Shown: positions 9,301-17,840, counted from the stretch's first letter. The stretch is DNA of 64,000 bases from an uncultured Alphaproteobacteria bacterium (GCA_902621205.1 CACNLH010000001.1:1-64000); one strand, 5' to 3'. A program made the numbers and translations. Notes: generated by a model not told the origin, from the letters alone.

Positions 9301-11343
9301 TATTTCCCTTTTACCCGTGTGACTTGGTTCTGATACAACACCACGTTGTTCTAACGCCTCCATGATCCTTGCAGCTTTATTATATCCAATTTGAAAATTT
9401 CTTTGTAAATAGCTTGTAGATGCCTTATTAGATGATTTTATAAGCTCTATAGATTTAGATATTAGTAATTCATCCTGATCACTAAGTGACTCAAAATTTT
9501 CATCGTTATTTTTTATAATTTCCTCTAATTCATCTAAATAATTTACTTGTCGGTTTCTCTTGATTTCTTTGATTAACTTATTAACTTCGTTGTCAGAAAT
9601 GAATGCTGACTGATACCTTATTATATTTCCTCCATTTTTAGTCATCAACATATCTCCATTGCCTAAAAGTTGTTCTGCCCCAACCTCTCCTAAGACAGTT
9701 CTACTATCGTATTTACTTGCTACTTGAAAACTTATTCTTGATGGAAAGTTTGCCTTTATACTCCCAGTGATTATATCAACACTTGGTCGTTGTGTTGCCA
9801 TAACTAAATGTATACCGCAAGCTCTGGCCATCTGTGCTAAACGTTGAACATAGTGTTCAACCTCTTTACCAGCTGTCATCATTAAATCAGCCATCTCATC
9901 AATAAAAACAACAATGTATGGCAACTTTTCATGAGCTTTTTCGTTGTATCCCTCAAGACCTCTTGTATTTTCTTCATTCATAAGTGAGTATCTTCTCTCC
10001 ATTTCTTTACAGACCCACTTCAGTGTAATGATTGCTTTTTTAGGCTCTGTAACAACTGGTGTCAGTAAATGAGCAATGTCGTTATAGACACTTAGTTCAA
10101 GCATTTTTGGGTCAATAAGTATTAATCTGAGTTCTTCTGGTGAAAATCTATATAATATGCTTGCCAGTAAAGTATTTATGAATACTGATTTTCCTGACCC
10201 AGTTGTGCCTGCAACAAGAAGGTGAGGGGTTTTACTTAAATCAATAACTTCTATATTTCCCGAAATATCTTTACCAATACATAAAGGTATTTTAAATGAT
10301 GTATTTATAAAATTATTATTGCTTAAAAGCTCTTTGATTGTTACTACCTCACGTTTTTCATTAGGCACTTCTACACCAAGGTACTGTGTTCCAAAAATTT
10401 GTGCAATTCTTACAGCTCCCACACCCATACTCCTAGAAATATCATCAGCAAGATTTATGATTGTATTAATTTTAATCCCAGGAGCGGGCAATATTTCAAA
10501 TAGAGTTACAACCGGACCCAACTTTACATTAATCACTTGTATATCTATGTTAAAATCTTCAAATACCTTTTCTAATAATGTTGAATTTGTTTTTATATTT
10601 TCCTTTTCATTTTTAGTTTTGGAAAAAGAATTATCAGTTTCTAAAATTTCGAGTGATGGAGAGTAGTAAGATTTTAAAGAATTGTCATTATTATCGTTAT
10701 CAAAATTATTAACCTCATAATTATCTGCTAGGTTATTTATGATAGGCTCTTTTTTTATCTGTGATTTTATAGTTTGGTTTTCATCTCTGTTTTTAAAAAC
10801 CCTGGCAAGATTAAATTTAGGTAATCTTAAAAAAAAAAGGTTCTGAGATAATAAAAAAACTACAACCCCAAATATAGATAATAAATAATGTATATAATTT
10901 AAATTATAAATTTCATAAATATTATTTGCAAAGACTCCCCAAGGTTCGATTGTCTCAATAAATTTAATTTTAAACTCCAAATATAATAAAGCTTGTGGCA
11001 TTAATGTTAAGCTCAAAAAAAATGCTAAGAGCCTTATAAAAATATATTTAGGTGGTTTATTGACAAAAACTAATATTGAAAAAGACAAAAAAAATAAAAT
11101 TATCAGATAACCAAATATGCCAAATGTATAAAATACAAAGCTTGCAAAATAAGAACCAAAATCACCTAATAAATTGCCCGAAACATTGCTAGTTCTTGTT
11201 AAAAATGAATTATCATTTATGTTAAATGTTAATAACGATGCTGCTGATATAATAGATATTATCATTAAGGACGTTGCATATAAGTACTTAAATGTAGAGA
11301 AAAGTTTTTCTTTTAAAATTGCAGGAATATAGTTAATTTTCAT
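9286..11343 (-). CDS. ftsK: DNA translocase FtsK/SpoIIIE
   Basis: 685 residues. Four hydrophobic spans in the first 170 residues anchor it at the division septum. A short, Asn-rich linker (about 190-245) leads to the motor domain. Walker A is GTTGSGKS at 379-386; Walker B is in IVVFIDEMADLM; ATQRPSVDIITG is the sensor region. The C-terminal gamma winged helix (SYLQRNFQIGYNKAARIMEALEQ) reads polar KOPS sequences. FtsK pumps DNA toward dif and activates XerCD. It is shorter than E. coli FtsK because of the short linker, as is common in alphaproteobacteria. Confidence 0.95.
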   Translation of the reverse strand: MKINYIPAILKEKLFSTFKYLYATSLMIISIISAASLLTFNINDNSFLTRTSNVSGNLLGDFGSYFASFVFYTFGIFGYLIILFFLSFSILVFVNKPPKYIFIRLLAFFLSLTLMPQALLYLEFKIKFIETIEPWGVFANNIYEIYNLNYIHYLLSIFGVVVFLLSQNLFFLRLPKFNLARVFKNRDENQTIKSQIKKEPIINNLADNYEVNNFDNDNNDNSLKSYYSPSLEILETDNSFSKTKNEKENIKTNSTLLEKVFEDFNIDIQVINVKLGPVVTLFEILPAPGIKINTIINLADDISRSMGVGAVRIAQIFGTQYLGVEVPNEKREVVTIKELLSNNNFINTSFKIPLCIGKDISGNIEVIDLSKTPHLLVAGTTGSGKSVFINTLLASILYRFSPEELRLILIDPKMLELSVYNDIAHLLTPVVTEPKKAIITLKWVCKEMERRYSLMNEENTRGLEGYNEKAHEKLPYIVVFIDEMADLMMTAGKEVEHYVQRLAQMARACGIHLVMATQRPSVDIITGSIKANFPSRISFQVASKYDSRTVLGEVGAEQLLGNGDMLMTKNGGNIIRYQSAFISDNEVNKLIKEIKRNRQVNYLDELEEIIKNNDENFESLSDQDELLISKSIELIKSSNKASTSYLQRNFQIGYNKAARIMEALEQRGVVSEPSHTGKREILIKN

Positions 11344-11369
11344 TATTTTAAATAAATATATGCGTCTTA

Positions 11370-12491
11370 ATGAAAAATAAAATATTTAAATACGATTTTT
11401 TAATCGTTGGAGCAGGCCTAATTGGTTCACTTACAGCTTTAGCACTAAAAAAAAAGAAATTAAAAGTTTTGGTAATTGAAGACAAAAACGTCATTCCAAA
11501 TGATCAGCGGACTTTGGCTGTTAACGCTAATTCCAAAGAGTTTTTAGAAAAATTAGGCATTTGGGATCACCTGAAAACCAAACCACAGCAAATCAATAAA
11601 ATCATTATAAAGGACTATATTAATTCTTCCCCACTAATCTTTAGCAATGATAGAGAAGCAATGGGAAATGTTATATATAATGCCGAGCTTATGAAAATAG
11701 CTCGTCAAAATTTAAGTAATTTACAAATTTTGAAATCAAATATTCAAATTGATTTAAGAAGTTTATCACCAAAAAAAATTACTAAAATTCACAATAAATA
11801 TTACTCTTTTAAAAAAATTATTATTAGCATAGGAAAGAAAATTACGTCTTCCCAAATAAATAAAAGCTTAACCTTTAATAATGGTGACTTTTCATATGTA
11901 GGTTTTTTTAAACATCAAAATGATCATAATAATTTTGCTTATGAATTTTTTAATCAAGACGGACCATTAGCAGTTCTTCCATCACCATATTTAAATAATA
12001 AAAAATCTACATTTATTTTCTCCACAAATAAACCAACTACATACCCTAAAATAAAATCTTTGATAAAAAAAAATTTTTCTTTATCTCATGGAAAAATTTT
12101 ATTTGATAAGCAATTATACAAATTTCCAGTTATTCCACATATAACAAAATACCATAAAAACTATATATATGTGGGGGATAGTCTTAAATCTATTCACCCA
12201 GTAGCAGGACAAGGTTGGAATTTAGGAGTGAAGGATATACAAGCTTTAATGAAATTGATAGACAAATACCCCTTAGAAAGTGAAGCTTTGTCATCAATTT
12301 ACTACTCAAGGAGGTTGATCGAAAATTCTTTATATTTTGGTTTTACATCTTTGATTAATTTTTTATATGAAAACCCCACCACCTTTAATAATAATTTTAT
12401 TAGATTTGGCTATAAAGGTTTACTCAGCTTTAAGCTTCTAAGAAATATCTTTATTAAACAAGCAATGGGAAGACTCAGTTTAATTGATTAG
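11370..12491 (+). CDS. UbiH/UbiF/COQ6-type FAD monooxygenase
   Basis: 373 residues, an FAD-dependent hydroxylase of ubiquinone biosynthesis. The dinucleotide fold begins LIVGAGLIGS (Gly at 14, 16 and 19); QRTLAVNANSKEFLEKLGIW is the conserved segment after the first ribityl region; the GD motif is VGDSLKSIHPVAGQGWNLG near residue 268. Members hydroxylate different ring positions, and the position cannot be read from sequence alone. It is about 20-30 residues shorter than E. coli UbiH. The 3' end overlaps the convergent LON-domain gene by 17 nt. It is divergent from ftsK with a 26-nt spacer. Confidence 0.88.
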   Translation: MKNKIFKYDFLIVGAGLIGSLTALALKKKKLKVLVIEDKNVIPNDQRTLAVNANSKEFLEKLGIWDHLKTKPQQINKIIIKDYINSSPLIFSNDREAMGNVIYNAELMKIARQNLSNLQILKSNIQIDLRSLSPKKITKIHNKYYSFKKIIISIGKKITSSQINKSLTFNNGDFSYVGFFKHQNDHNNFAYEFFNQDGPLAVLPSPYLNNKKSTFIFSTNKPTTYPKIKSLIKKNFSLSHGKILFDKQLYKFPVIPHITKYHKNYIYVGDSLKSIHPVAGQGWNLGVKDIQALMKLIDKYPLESEALSSIYYSRRLIENSLYFGFTSLINFLYENPTTFNNNFIRFGYKGLLSFKLLRNIFIKQAMGRLSLID

Positions 12492-13134
12492 GCTCTTTAC
12501 TACTTAAGACTTGGAAAGTATTTAAATCAAGAATAGAGTTAATAGTATTAATTCTAGATAAGACATTTGGCGACTCTAAAATTGCTTGTTTATCAATCTT
12601 GTTGAAAGGAGCTAACATAGCAAGTGTTGAGAGAAGTTGTAAATTTGATGTCTCAGATAGAACGTCTTTATCTATATCTAATTTTTTCATTTTAAAGAAA
12701 TTTGTATATTTTTGAATTAGACTAGTGCGATCTAAGTTAGGTTCAACGTTGTTAAGATCTTCAAGATAATCGTTACAATCAATTGTGGCCTGATAATATC
12801 CGTGAGTGTTAAGATTTCTATCGAGAAGAACAAATCGGCAAACTCCCTCGAGATTAAGAACAAGTCTATAGTCCGGAGTCTCGATGTACGATGTAATTTT
12901 ACCAATACAACCCATCTGAAAAAGCTCATTATTATTATTTTTAGGCTGAATAATTCCAATCATTCGATGAGTTTTTAAACTGTCTAAAGTCATCTTTATG
13001 TATCTCTCTTCGAAGATGTTTAATGGTAATTTTCCAAATGGGAGTAACAAAACGTTATCAAGTGGAAAAATAGGTATAGAACTTGGTATATCCTTTGCTT
13101 TGATATCAAAAAGTTTTTTTATATTATCGTCCAT
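12475..13134 (-). CDS. LON substrate-binding domain protein
   Basis: 219 residues resembling the N-terminal domain of Lon protease without ATPase or protease parts. The start IPIFPLDNVLLLPFGKLPLNIFEERY is typical in both spacing and residues; GCIGKIT and YRLVLNLEGVCRF follow. Stand-alone proteins of this kind (COG2802) are widespread in alphaproteobacteria; the role is unclear, with substrate recognition or PUA-like binding assumed. The ATG overlaps the stop of the thioredoxin-TPR gene by one base, so the two are likely co-translated, a pairing that is common in this group. Confidence 0.88.
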   Translation of the reverse strand: MDDNIKKLFDIKAKDIPSSIPIFPLDNVLLLPFGKLPLNIFEERYIKMTLDSLKTHRMIGIIQPKNNNNELFQMGCIGKITSYIETPDYRLVLNLEGVCRFVLLDRNLNTHGYYQATIDCNDYLEDLNNVEPNLDRTSLIQKYTNFFKMKKLDIDKDVLSETSNLQLLSTLAMLAPFNKIDKQAILESPNVLSRINTINSILDLNTFQVLSSKEPNQLN

Positions 13135-14003
13135 TATTTAAACAACATACTAGACAATTTTTTTCGTGCTTCAATAACATTTGGATCATTAAAACCTAAT
13201 AAATCAAAAAATTCTAAAAGTTTTTTTTTAGCAGCCCCATCTTTCCATTTAGGATCATGTTCAAAAATTTTAAGAAGTTCATCAAATCCTTTTTTAGTTT
13301 CACTTGCTAATAGATAAGTTTCAGCTAGTTCATATCTTAGATCTTTATCTTCAGGATTTGCTTTAATTTTTTCCAATATTTTTTCACATGATAAATCTGA
13401 ATTTTCTTTATTCGAGCTATCTATAAGCTTTTTTATTTTTAAAATTTCCTCATTTTTTAAAGTGTTATCGTCAAATGACTCAAACATTTCTTGTGCATCT
13501 TGAAAACGTTTGAGCTGAATTAAACATCTCAATAAACCTGAAATAATTTTTGTATTACCTGGATCAATGGCTACAAGTTTCTCATAAATTTTTAAAGACT
13601 CTTCAAACTTTTTTTCTTTAAAAAATCGATCTGCTTCATTTATTAGTTCAGGAATTTCATTACCTGGTGTTGCATCGATCAATTTTCTAACCATAATTTC
13701 AATTTTACTTTCTGGTTGAGCGCCCTGAAAGGCATCTATGGGTTTTCCATCTACAAAACCGTAAACTGTCGGTATAGATTGAATATTTAATTGTGCAGCA
13801 ATTCCTTGATTCTCATCAACATTGATTTTGGCTAGTATTATTTTACCGTTTTTTTGATTAACTACTTTTTCTAAAGTTGGAGTTAGTTGCTTACATGGTC
13901 CGCACCATGGTGCCCAGAAATCTACTATTACAGGGATGGTTTTAGACTTTTCTATTACTTCACTTAAAAATTGATCTTCATTTATATCAACAACATTACT
14001 CAT
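13134..14003 (-). CDS. Thioredoxin-TPR co-chaperone (YbbN/CnoX-like)
   Basis: 289 residues. The N-terminal thioredoxin domain (about 1-108) has the active site WCGPCK with cysteines at 34 and 37 and the cis-proline segment SIPTVYGF. The remainder is TPR-like helices (EADRFFKEKKFEESLKIYEKL and following). CnoX/YbbN proteins hold unfolded clients during oxidative stress and pass them to DnaK and GroEL. In E. coli YbbN the motif is degenerate (SQHC); here both cysteines are present, so redox activity is likely. It leads a two-gene unit with the LON-domain gene. Confidence 0.9.
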   Translation of the reverse strand: MSNVVDINEDQFLSEVIEKSKTIPVIVDFWAPWCGPCKQLTPTLEKVVNQKNGKIILAKINVDENQGIAAQLNIQSIPTVYGFVDGKPIDAFQGAQPESKIEIMVRKLIDATPGNEIPELINEADRFFKEKKFEESLKIYEKLVAIDPGNTKIISGLLRCLIQLKRFQDAQEMFESFDDNTLKNEEILKIKKLIDSSNKENSDLSCEKILEKIKANPEDKDLRYELAETYLLASETKKGFDELLKIFEHDPKWKDGAAKKKLLEFFDLLGFNDPNVIEARKKLSSMLFK

Positions 14004-14060
14004 ATTTTAGAAATGGTATCAAATGAAATTTTTACAACAATAATAATCTTTCCTTTTGCC

Positions 14061-14089
14061 TTGATAGCCTTAAAAAGGAAGTTTATAAG
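14061..14089 (+). promoter_or_regulatory. Sigma70-type promoter of the left tRNA-Gly
   Basis: TTGATA (14061-14066) and TATAAG (14084-14089) are separated by exactly 17 nt and lie about 25 nt upstream of the tRNA. It is close to the vegetative consensus. It marks the left tRNA copy as the one keeping native chromosomal 5' flanking DNA. Confidence 0.6.
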
Positions 14090-14112
14090 ATATTACGTTA
14101 AATAATTTACAT

Positions 14113-14188
14113 TGCGGGCGTAGCTCAGGGGTAGAGCGCAACCTTGCCAAGGTTGAAGTCGAGGGTTCGAATCCCTTCGCCCGCTCCA
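14113..14188 (+). repeat. Left attachment repeat (attL), 76 bp
   Basis: This 76-bp segment is identical to 20202-20277. It is the whole tRNA-Gly gene plus one base upstream. Flanking bases on both sides differ between the copies, so these are the exact limits of identity. Confidence 0.8.
14114..14188 (+). tRNA. tRNA-Gly (GCC), left copy
   Basis: 75 nt including an encoded CCA. The acceptor stem GCGGGCG pairs with CGCCCGC, the D-arm contains AGCTCAGGGGTAGAGC, the anticodon arm is CAACCTTGCCAAGGTTG with anticodon GCC, and the T-arm is GAGGGTTCGAATCCCTT-like. A good promoter lies upstream. An identical copy lies at 20203-20277, and together they bound an integrative element. Confidence 0.97.
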
Positions 14189-14256
14189 AAACGCAAACGT
14201 TTTCAACTCTCTTGTCAGTTTTATTTTCTCCACGACTTTAACATATTTTGAAATGA

Positions 14257-14275
14257 TTGTGACAGGATTGTGACA
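14257..14275 (+). promoter_or_regulatory. Paired TTGTGACA motifs, left arm sites
   Basis: TTGTGACA occurs at 14257-14264 and 14268-14275, an 11-nt period or about one helical turn. The same pair with the same period occurs at 20152-20170 near the other end. This is the expected form of integrase arm-type binding sites; binding itself is inferred. Confidence 0.5.
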
Positions 14276-14398
14276 GCTTTTTTTTTATACAAATAAAAAT
14301 CTTAACCCCACCCCCCATAAATCTAAAAACCGCATAACATCCATAGGTGTTAGGTTAATATTATTGATAGCAATTTTATTGGAGTGCTTATCCAAAAA

Positions 14399-14734
14399 AT
14401 GCCACAATTAATAATGTTTTATAAATTAAAAACTAAATCAACGATTAAGAAGGCTAATTCCTTTGATAAAATTGAGAAAACAAGAATAGCTAATTTAATA
14501 AACACAGAAATAGAAATTATTGGACGAATTTCAGATACAAAAAATGATGAGGAATACGATTTATTTATGAAAGAAAAATTAACATTATATGGAAAAAATG
14601 CTCGCGCCTCTTCTAGTGAAACATTTAGTGCAAGGTACTTGTTGTTAGAATTATTTTGTCTTTCTCATTTAAAGGGAGATAGAGAAAATGCAGAATTAAT
14701 AGTGGATTGGGTATATGATAATAAAGAAATATAA
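14399..14734 (+). CDS. Hypothetical protein of the integrative element
   Basis: About 111 residues from the ATG at 14399. A GTG at 14384 and an ATG at 14429 or nearby are alternatives; GGAG at 14381-14384 is closer to ideal for a start a little before 14399, so the start is uncertain. I do not recognise it. It is a soluble, helical protein with a NLINTEIEIIGRISDTKNDEEY segment in its middle and many charged residues. It is followed 10 nt later by another unknown gene on the same strand, then the HIT gene, suggesting one transcription unit. Confidence 0.55.
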   Translation: MPQLIMFYKLKTKSTIKKANSFDKIEKTRIANLINTEIEIIGRISDTKNDEEYDLFMKEKLTLYGKNARASSSETFSARYLLLELFCLSHLKGDRENAELIVDWVYDNKEI

Positions 14735-14744
14735 GCTTTAATAC

Positions 14745-15107
14745 ATGAGCAAAGCATTTGGCAATATATATAGAATGTTTGACTATTTTATTGGTCGTTC
14801 AGAACCTGAAGATAGGGATGACTACCTTGATGCACTAAGCGTATGTTTTACACTCCAACTTCCAATGATAATTAATGATAAATATAAAGACAATAAAGAC
14901 TTAGACCAAGAGGTTCCAATGAAATTTCATAAATGGTTATGTGAGAAACTGAAGGAAGAGGATGGAAAACAGCAAATTGGAAAAATGCAATATGGTGATA
15001 TGGAGCCTTATAAACACTTACCCAAAAAATATTTTTATGACGACTCTTCCATTATGGAGGGTTTCGCCAAGTTTGCCAAAGCTCAGGCAAAAGCTAAATT
15101 AAATTAA
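14745..15107 (+). CDS. Hypothetical protein of the integrative element
   Basis: 120 residues, starting with an ATG ten nt after the previous gene. No known family is recognised and there is no signal peptide or membrane span. It is acidic in the first half (RSEPEDRDDYLDAL) and lysine/alanine-rich at the end (FAKFAKAQAKAKLN), a likely helix. The spacing to the HIT gene is 3 nt, so these genes are probably co-transcribed and translated together. Confidence 0.6.
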   Translation: MSKAFGNIYRMFDYFIGRSEPEDRDDYLDALSVCFTLQLPMIINDKYKDNKDLDQEVPMKFHKWLCEKLKEEDGKQQIGKMQYGDMEPYKHLPKKYFYDDSSIMEGFAKFAKAQAKAKLN

Positions 15108-15110
15108 TTT

Positions 15111-15470
15111 ATGGATAGCCCGTTTTTAGATAAAAGAATTGTTTTAGAAAACGAATATGCATTTAGTATTTACGATGGCTACCCAGTCAGTAAGGGGCAC
15201 TGCTTAATAGTTCCAAAGAAAATAGTTCACTCCATCTTTCAACTCGAAAACGATGAGTATCTGGCATGCTTTGAATTGGTTAAAGATATGAGAGAGTTGC
15301 TTGTAAAGGAATTTAACCCTAGTGGTTTTAATGTTGGAGTTAACAACGGCAAAGACGCTGGACAAACAGTTTCTCACGCCCACATTCATATCATACCACG
15401 CTACAAAGGTGATGTACCAAAGCCTAGAGGTGGTGTTCGAAATATAATCCCAGAAAAGGGAGACTACTAA
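15111..15470 (+). CDS. HIT family hydrolase
   Basis: 119 residues, the usual length for a HIT-domain protein. The signature HAHIHIIPR has histidines at 89, 91 and 93 and matches the HxHxHxx nucleotide-binding motif; the N-terminal substrate wall DGYPVSKGHCLIVPKK is also typical. HIT proteins hydrolyse or transfer nucleotidyl groups from dinucleotides or adenylated compounds. The gene sits on the integrative element and ends in a 4-bp overlap with the convergent HNH endonuclease gene. That suggests a functional pair, perhaps reversal of nucleotidylation or repair linked to the nuclease, which is inference. Confidence 0.85.
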   Translation: MDSPFLDKRIVLENEYAFSIYDGYPVSKGHCLIVPKKIVHSIFQLENDEYLACFELVKDMRELLVKEFNPSGFNVGVNNGKDAGQTVSHAHIHIIPRYKGDVPKPRGGVRNIIPEKGDY

Positions 15471-16492
15471 AAAACTTCCTCGCCTCTTATTTCCTGAGGT
15501 TCCCAAGTGTGAATTAAGATATCTAGTGCCTGTTTAAAATAATGTTTGAGTTTTGACCGTCTGTCATCTGGGCTGACTCCTATTTGATTTCTAACAGTTT
15601 CATTTAAAGGATGGTGAGAAGAGCAAAAGAATTCATTCCTTTTATATAGCCTCGCTAGTAAGTTGTTTGTCGGCAGTTTTGCAAATTTTCCATTCGCTCC
15701 ATTATTGCAAGACCGACAGGCTAAAACTAAGTTCCAGACCCCATCAACATATCCATCAAACGGCTTATCTTTTAATGTATGTGGGAAGAAGTGGTCAACG
15801 TGACCAAGGTTCGGCGAGTTGCTCAACACAGATATATAATCAAAACAAAAAAAACACTTACCCTTCTGGTATCCGTTGAGGGCATCCTTCGATGGTGTTA
15901 CATCTATCCTTCTATTTGATTTGTCAGTGTAAAATATCTCTCTTTCATTATCGTATTTCACTTTTATTAAATTTATAGGCATATTTAAATCCCAAGCAGT
16001 TTCAACTAATCTCCACCTTGCCTCCACCTCACTTGGAAGGTTTTCACTCTCCTTTAATTCATTTAACTCAAAGAAATCTTCTGTAATTCGTATGCCGTCA
16101 TTCTCTTTCCTCTCATCAATAAAAAATCTTTTTGGAATTTCCCCACCATTTACTATGTGAAATGCATCAATAACATTGTTAAAACCTAATCTTTTTGTTG
16201 TTTGAATTAATTCATCCAAGCTTGTTTCATTAGAATTAAATTTTCTGCATGTGTTAAGAAAGCTGCTTGAGGGAGAAGTTGCCTGTTTGTCATTGTGTTT
16301 AAGATGTTCACAAAGGTGCTTACTGAAGGGTGCAGCTAACTCTTCTAATTTAATAAGGTCATTGGGTTGTCCCTTTAAGTCAATTAAACTTTTTGCTAAT
16401 GCAAACTTATAGGAGGCAACATTTTTTCCATACAATACGATAGACCTCCAGTAACTTTGGAGAGACGGGTCATTTTCATAAAATACAGTCAC
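15467..16492 (-). CDS. HNH endonuclease of the integrative element
   Basis: 341 residues. The HNH core is near the middle: zinc cysteines C213/C216 (KCFFCF), the catalytic HVDH at 231-234, then NLVLACRSCNN with C259/C262. A long N-terminal part starting YWRSIVLYGKNVASYKFALA is shared with a group of phage and island HNH proteins, as I recall, and may recognise the target. The start is GTG at 16492. Its role could be DNA cleavage in defence, in element transfer, or against competing phages; nothing in the sequence decides this. Convergent to the HIT gene with a 4-bp overlap. Confidence 0.85.
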   Translation of the reverse strand: MTVFYENDPSLQSYWRSIVLYGKNVASYKFALAKSLIDLKGQPNDLIKLEELAAPFSKHLCEHLKHNDKQATSPSSSFLNTCRKFNSNETSLDELIQTTKRLGFNNVIDAFHIVNGGEIPKRFFIDERKENDGIRITEDFFELNELKESENLPSEVEARWRLVETAWDLNMPINLIKVKYDNEREIFYTDKSNRRIDVTPSKDALNGYQKGKCFFCFDYISVLSNSPNLGHVDHFFPHTLKDKPFDGYVDGVWNLVLACRSCNNGANGKFAKLPTNNLLARLYKRNEFFCSSHHPLNETVRNQIGVSPDDRRSKLKHYFKQALDILIHTWEPQEIRGEEVF

Positions 16493-16590
16493 AAAAAAAA
16501 CTTAACATATTTATAAAGGGTCTACTATTTTGATGGCAGTTTGATAGCAGAAATTCTGTTTTTGAATGTTTACCTAGCTACTACTATATA

Positions 16591-16626
16591 TTTATAGTTA
16601 TGTTTATAGTTAGGGTTATGGTTAGT
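16591..16626. repeat. Three 12-nt tandem repeats (iteron-like)
   Basis: TTTATAGTTATG, TTTATAGTTAGG and GTTATGGTTAGT lie head to tail, with one mismatch between units 1 and 2 and three between units 2 and 3. They sit in AT-rich DNA and overlap the stop of the DUF1376 gene. They could be replication iterons of the excised element; there is no direct proof. Confidence 0.4.
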
Positions 16627-16999
16627 AATACTTTGGTACTGCATTCGCAATGCTAGTAATTTTAAAATTTCTCTTTTTTTCATGTCTGATTTGCGCTGCT
16701 TCTCTTGCCTTTTCACTTCTCTCCAAAGCCCTCTTCCATGTCTTCTCTAATCTAAGTTGTCTAAATGTTCCCTCACTAATATCAAAAAGAGGTTCAATTT
16801 CTTGTAATATTTTTCGCCATTTTTTTGGAGTTATGTGGAGTAATTTAGTCAGTTCATTTTCTTTGAAGGGCTTACATCTTCTGTTCCAAGTATGGAAGAG
16901 TATTAAAATATAACAACCCTGCGCCTCTAGAGACAGATGAAGGGTGTCCGCTATATGGTCAGATGGAAAAAAGTGTAAACATGGAACTTTTGTGCTCAT
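16622..16999 (-). CDS. DUF1376 (YdaU-like) phage-type replication protein
   Basis: 125 residues. The start LHFFPSDHIADTLHLSLEAQGCYILIL and the later KKWRKILQEIEPLF and FRQLRLEKTWKRALE segments follow the DUF1376 pattern: short acid-rich start, a helix-turn-helix-like block, then a Trp-containing helix and a basic tail. Such proteins occur in phages and satellites next to replication genes and are thought to help initiation. The second half of longer relatives is missing. It is the element's only replication-type gene, and the 12-nt tandem repeats overlap its 3' end. Confidence 0.75.
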   Translation of the reverse strand: MSTKVPCLHFFPSDHIADTLHLSLEAQGCYILILFHTWNRRCKPFKENELTKLLHITPKKWRKILQEIEPLFDISEGTFRQLRLEKTWKRALERSEKAREAAQIRHEKKRNFKITSIANAVPKYY

Positions 17000-17119
17000 T
17001 TTTTTTATAATTTGAGTCTATTTTTTTTAATATTTTATTAAATAGAACCTTTTAGGAACCTTTAAAGGTCATTCCGAAAATATTAAACAGTTTGGGAAAA
17101 AGAGAAAGGTGGTAAAATT

Positions 17120-17141
17120 ATTTCATATAATGATATGAAAT
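17120..17141. promoter_or_regulatory. Palindrome over a start codon
   Basis: ATTTCATAT, four bases, then ATATGAAAT form a perfect 9-4-9 inverted repeat that contains the ATG at 17135. It could be a repressor operator or a hairpin that hides the start. An A-rich AAAGGTGG lies about 25 nt upstream of the ATG. Confidence 0.35.
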
Positions 17142-17401
17142 TTAATATTTATATTCTAGCTTCTGCAATCTTAATAACTATATCAATAATTTTACTTTTA
17201 TTATTCAATAGATATTCTTATGAACAATTACAACATTATAGTAACGAATGTCTTATAAAGACAGATAGATTTACAGGAAACGCATGTTCAATAACCGACG
17301 CTTCTGCATGTGAAAGAAATTATCAACTTTGTCCCGAAACTGCTAATTATAAAAAGGATAACACAGAATTATTAATAGACAGTATTTTAAATGATGAATA
17401 A
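17135..17401 (+). CDS. Small membrane protein with cysteine-rich tail
   Basis: 88 residues. Residues 5-25 form one membrane helix (IYILASAILITISIILLLLF). The following region has four cysteines (C38, C50, C58 and C66 approximately), suggesting disulfides on the periplasmic side. Family unknown. It lies on the integrative element, and an inverted repeat covers its start codon. Confidence 0.5.
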   Translation: MKFNIYILASAILITISIILLLLFNRYSYEQLQHYSNECLIKTDRFTGNACSITDASACERNYQLCPETANYKKDNTELLIDSILNDE

Positions 17402-17408
17402 TTATTTT

Positions 17409-17798
17409 TTAATTTTTTGAAGTATTTTCAATTAAATCTGCAATGACTTTTTTATTCATCTTTTCATCTAAATTTCCGTCAACCATATAACCAATAACTG
17501 CAAAATATTTTGTGTGAAGGAGTTTAATCATTTGCTTCGGTGTGAAGTTATTTTGATATGCATACTCATTTAATTTTAATATGGAGTATTTATATTCGTC
17601 TAAAAAATCATATATTTCTGGCAGCCCGTTATCTCTTAAATAGTTAAAAAATAATTGATTTATCTTAACTAATATCTCTTGTGAGGCAGGAGCGTTATCA
17701 CTGAATTCTTGAAAAGTATTGTCGTTATAATGAGTTTCTTTAATAAGATTTAGTATTGCTGTTTGCATTTGCAATAGTTCCTTGTCTTCTAAATTCAT
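17409..17798 (-). CDS. Hypothetical protein of the integrative element
   Basis: 129 residues, helical and acidic, with no signal or membrane span and no recognised family. Text such as LLQMQTAILNLIKETHYND and LLHTKYFAVIGYMVDGNLDEKM is distinctive. It is on the opposite strand to its neighbours and ends 7 nt from the end of the small membrane protein gene, convergent with it. A role in regulation or in element maintenance is possible but unsupported. Confidence 0.55.
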   Translation of the reverse strand: MNLEDKELLQMQTAILNLIKETHYNDNTFQEFSDNAPASQEILVKINQLFFNYLRDNGLPEIYDFLDEYKYSILKLNEYAYQNNFTPKQMIKLLHTKYFAVIGYMVDGNLDEKMNKKVIADLIENTSKN

Positions 17799-17840
17799 AA
17801 AATTAGAATAATACTAAATGAAAATCATTATCTTAGAAGC

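Noticed and set aside
14187-14200. Small AAAACG-CAAA-CGTTTT hairpin after the left tRNA as a terminator
   Set aside because: The stem is six pairs and A/T-rich, with no T-run following; it is too weak to call.
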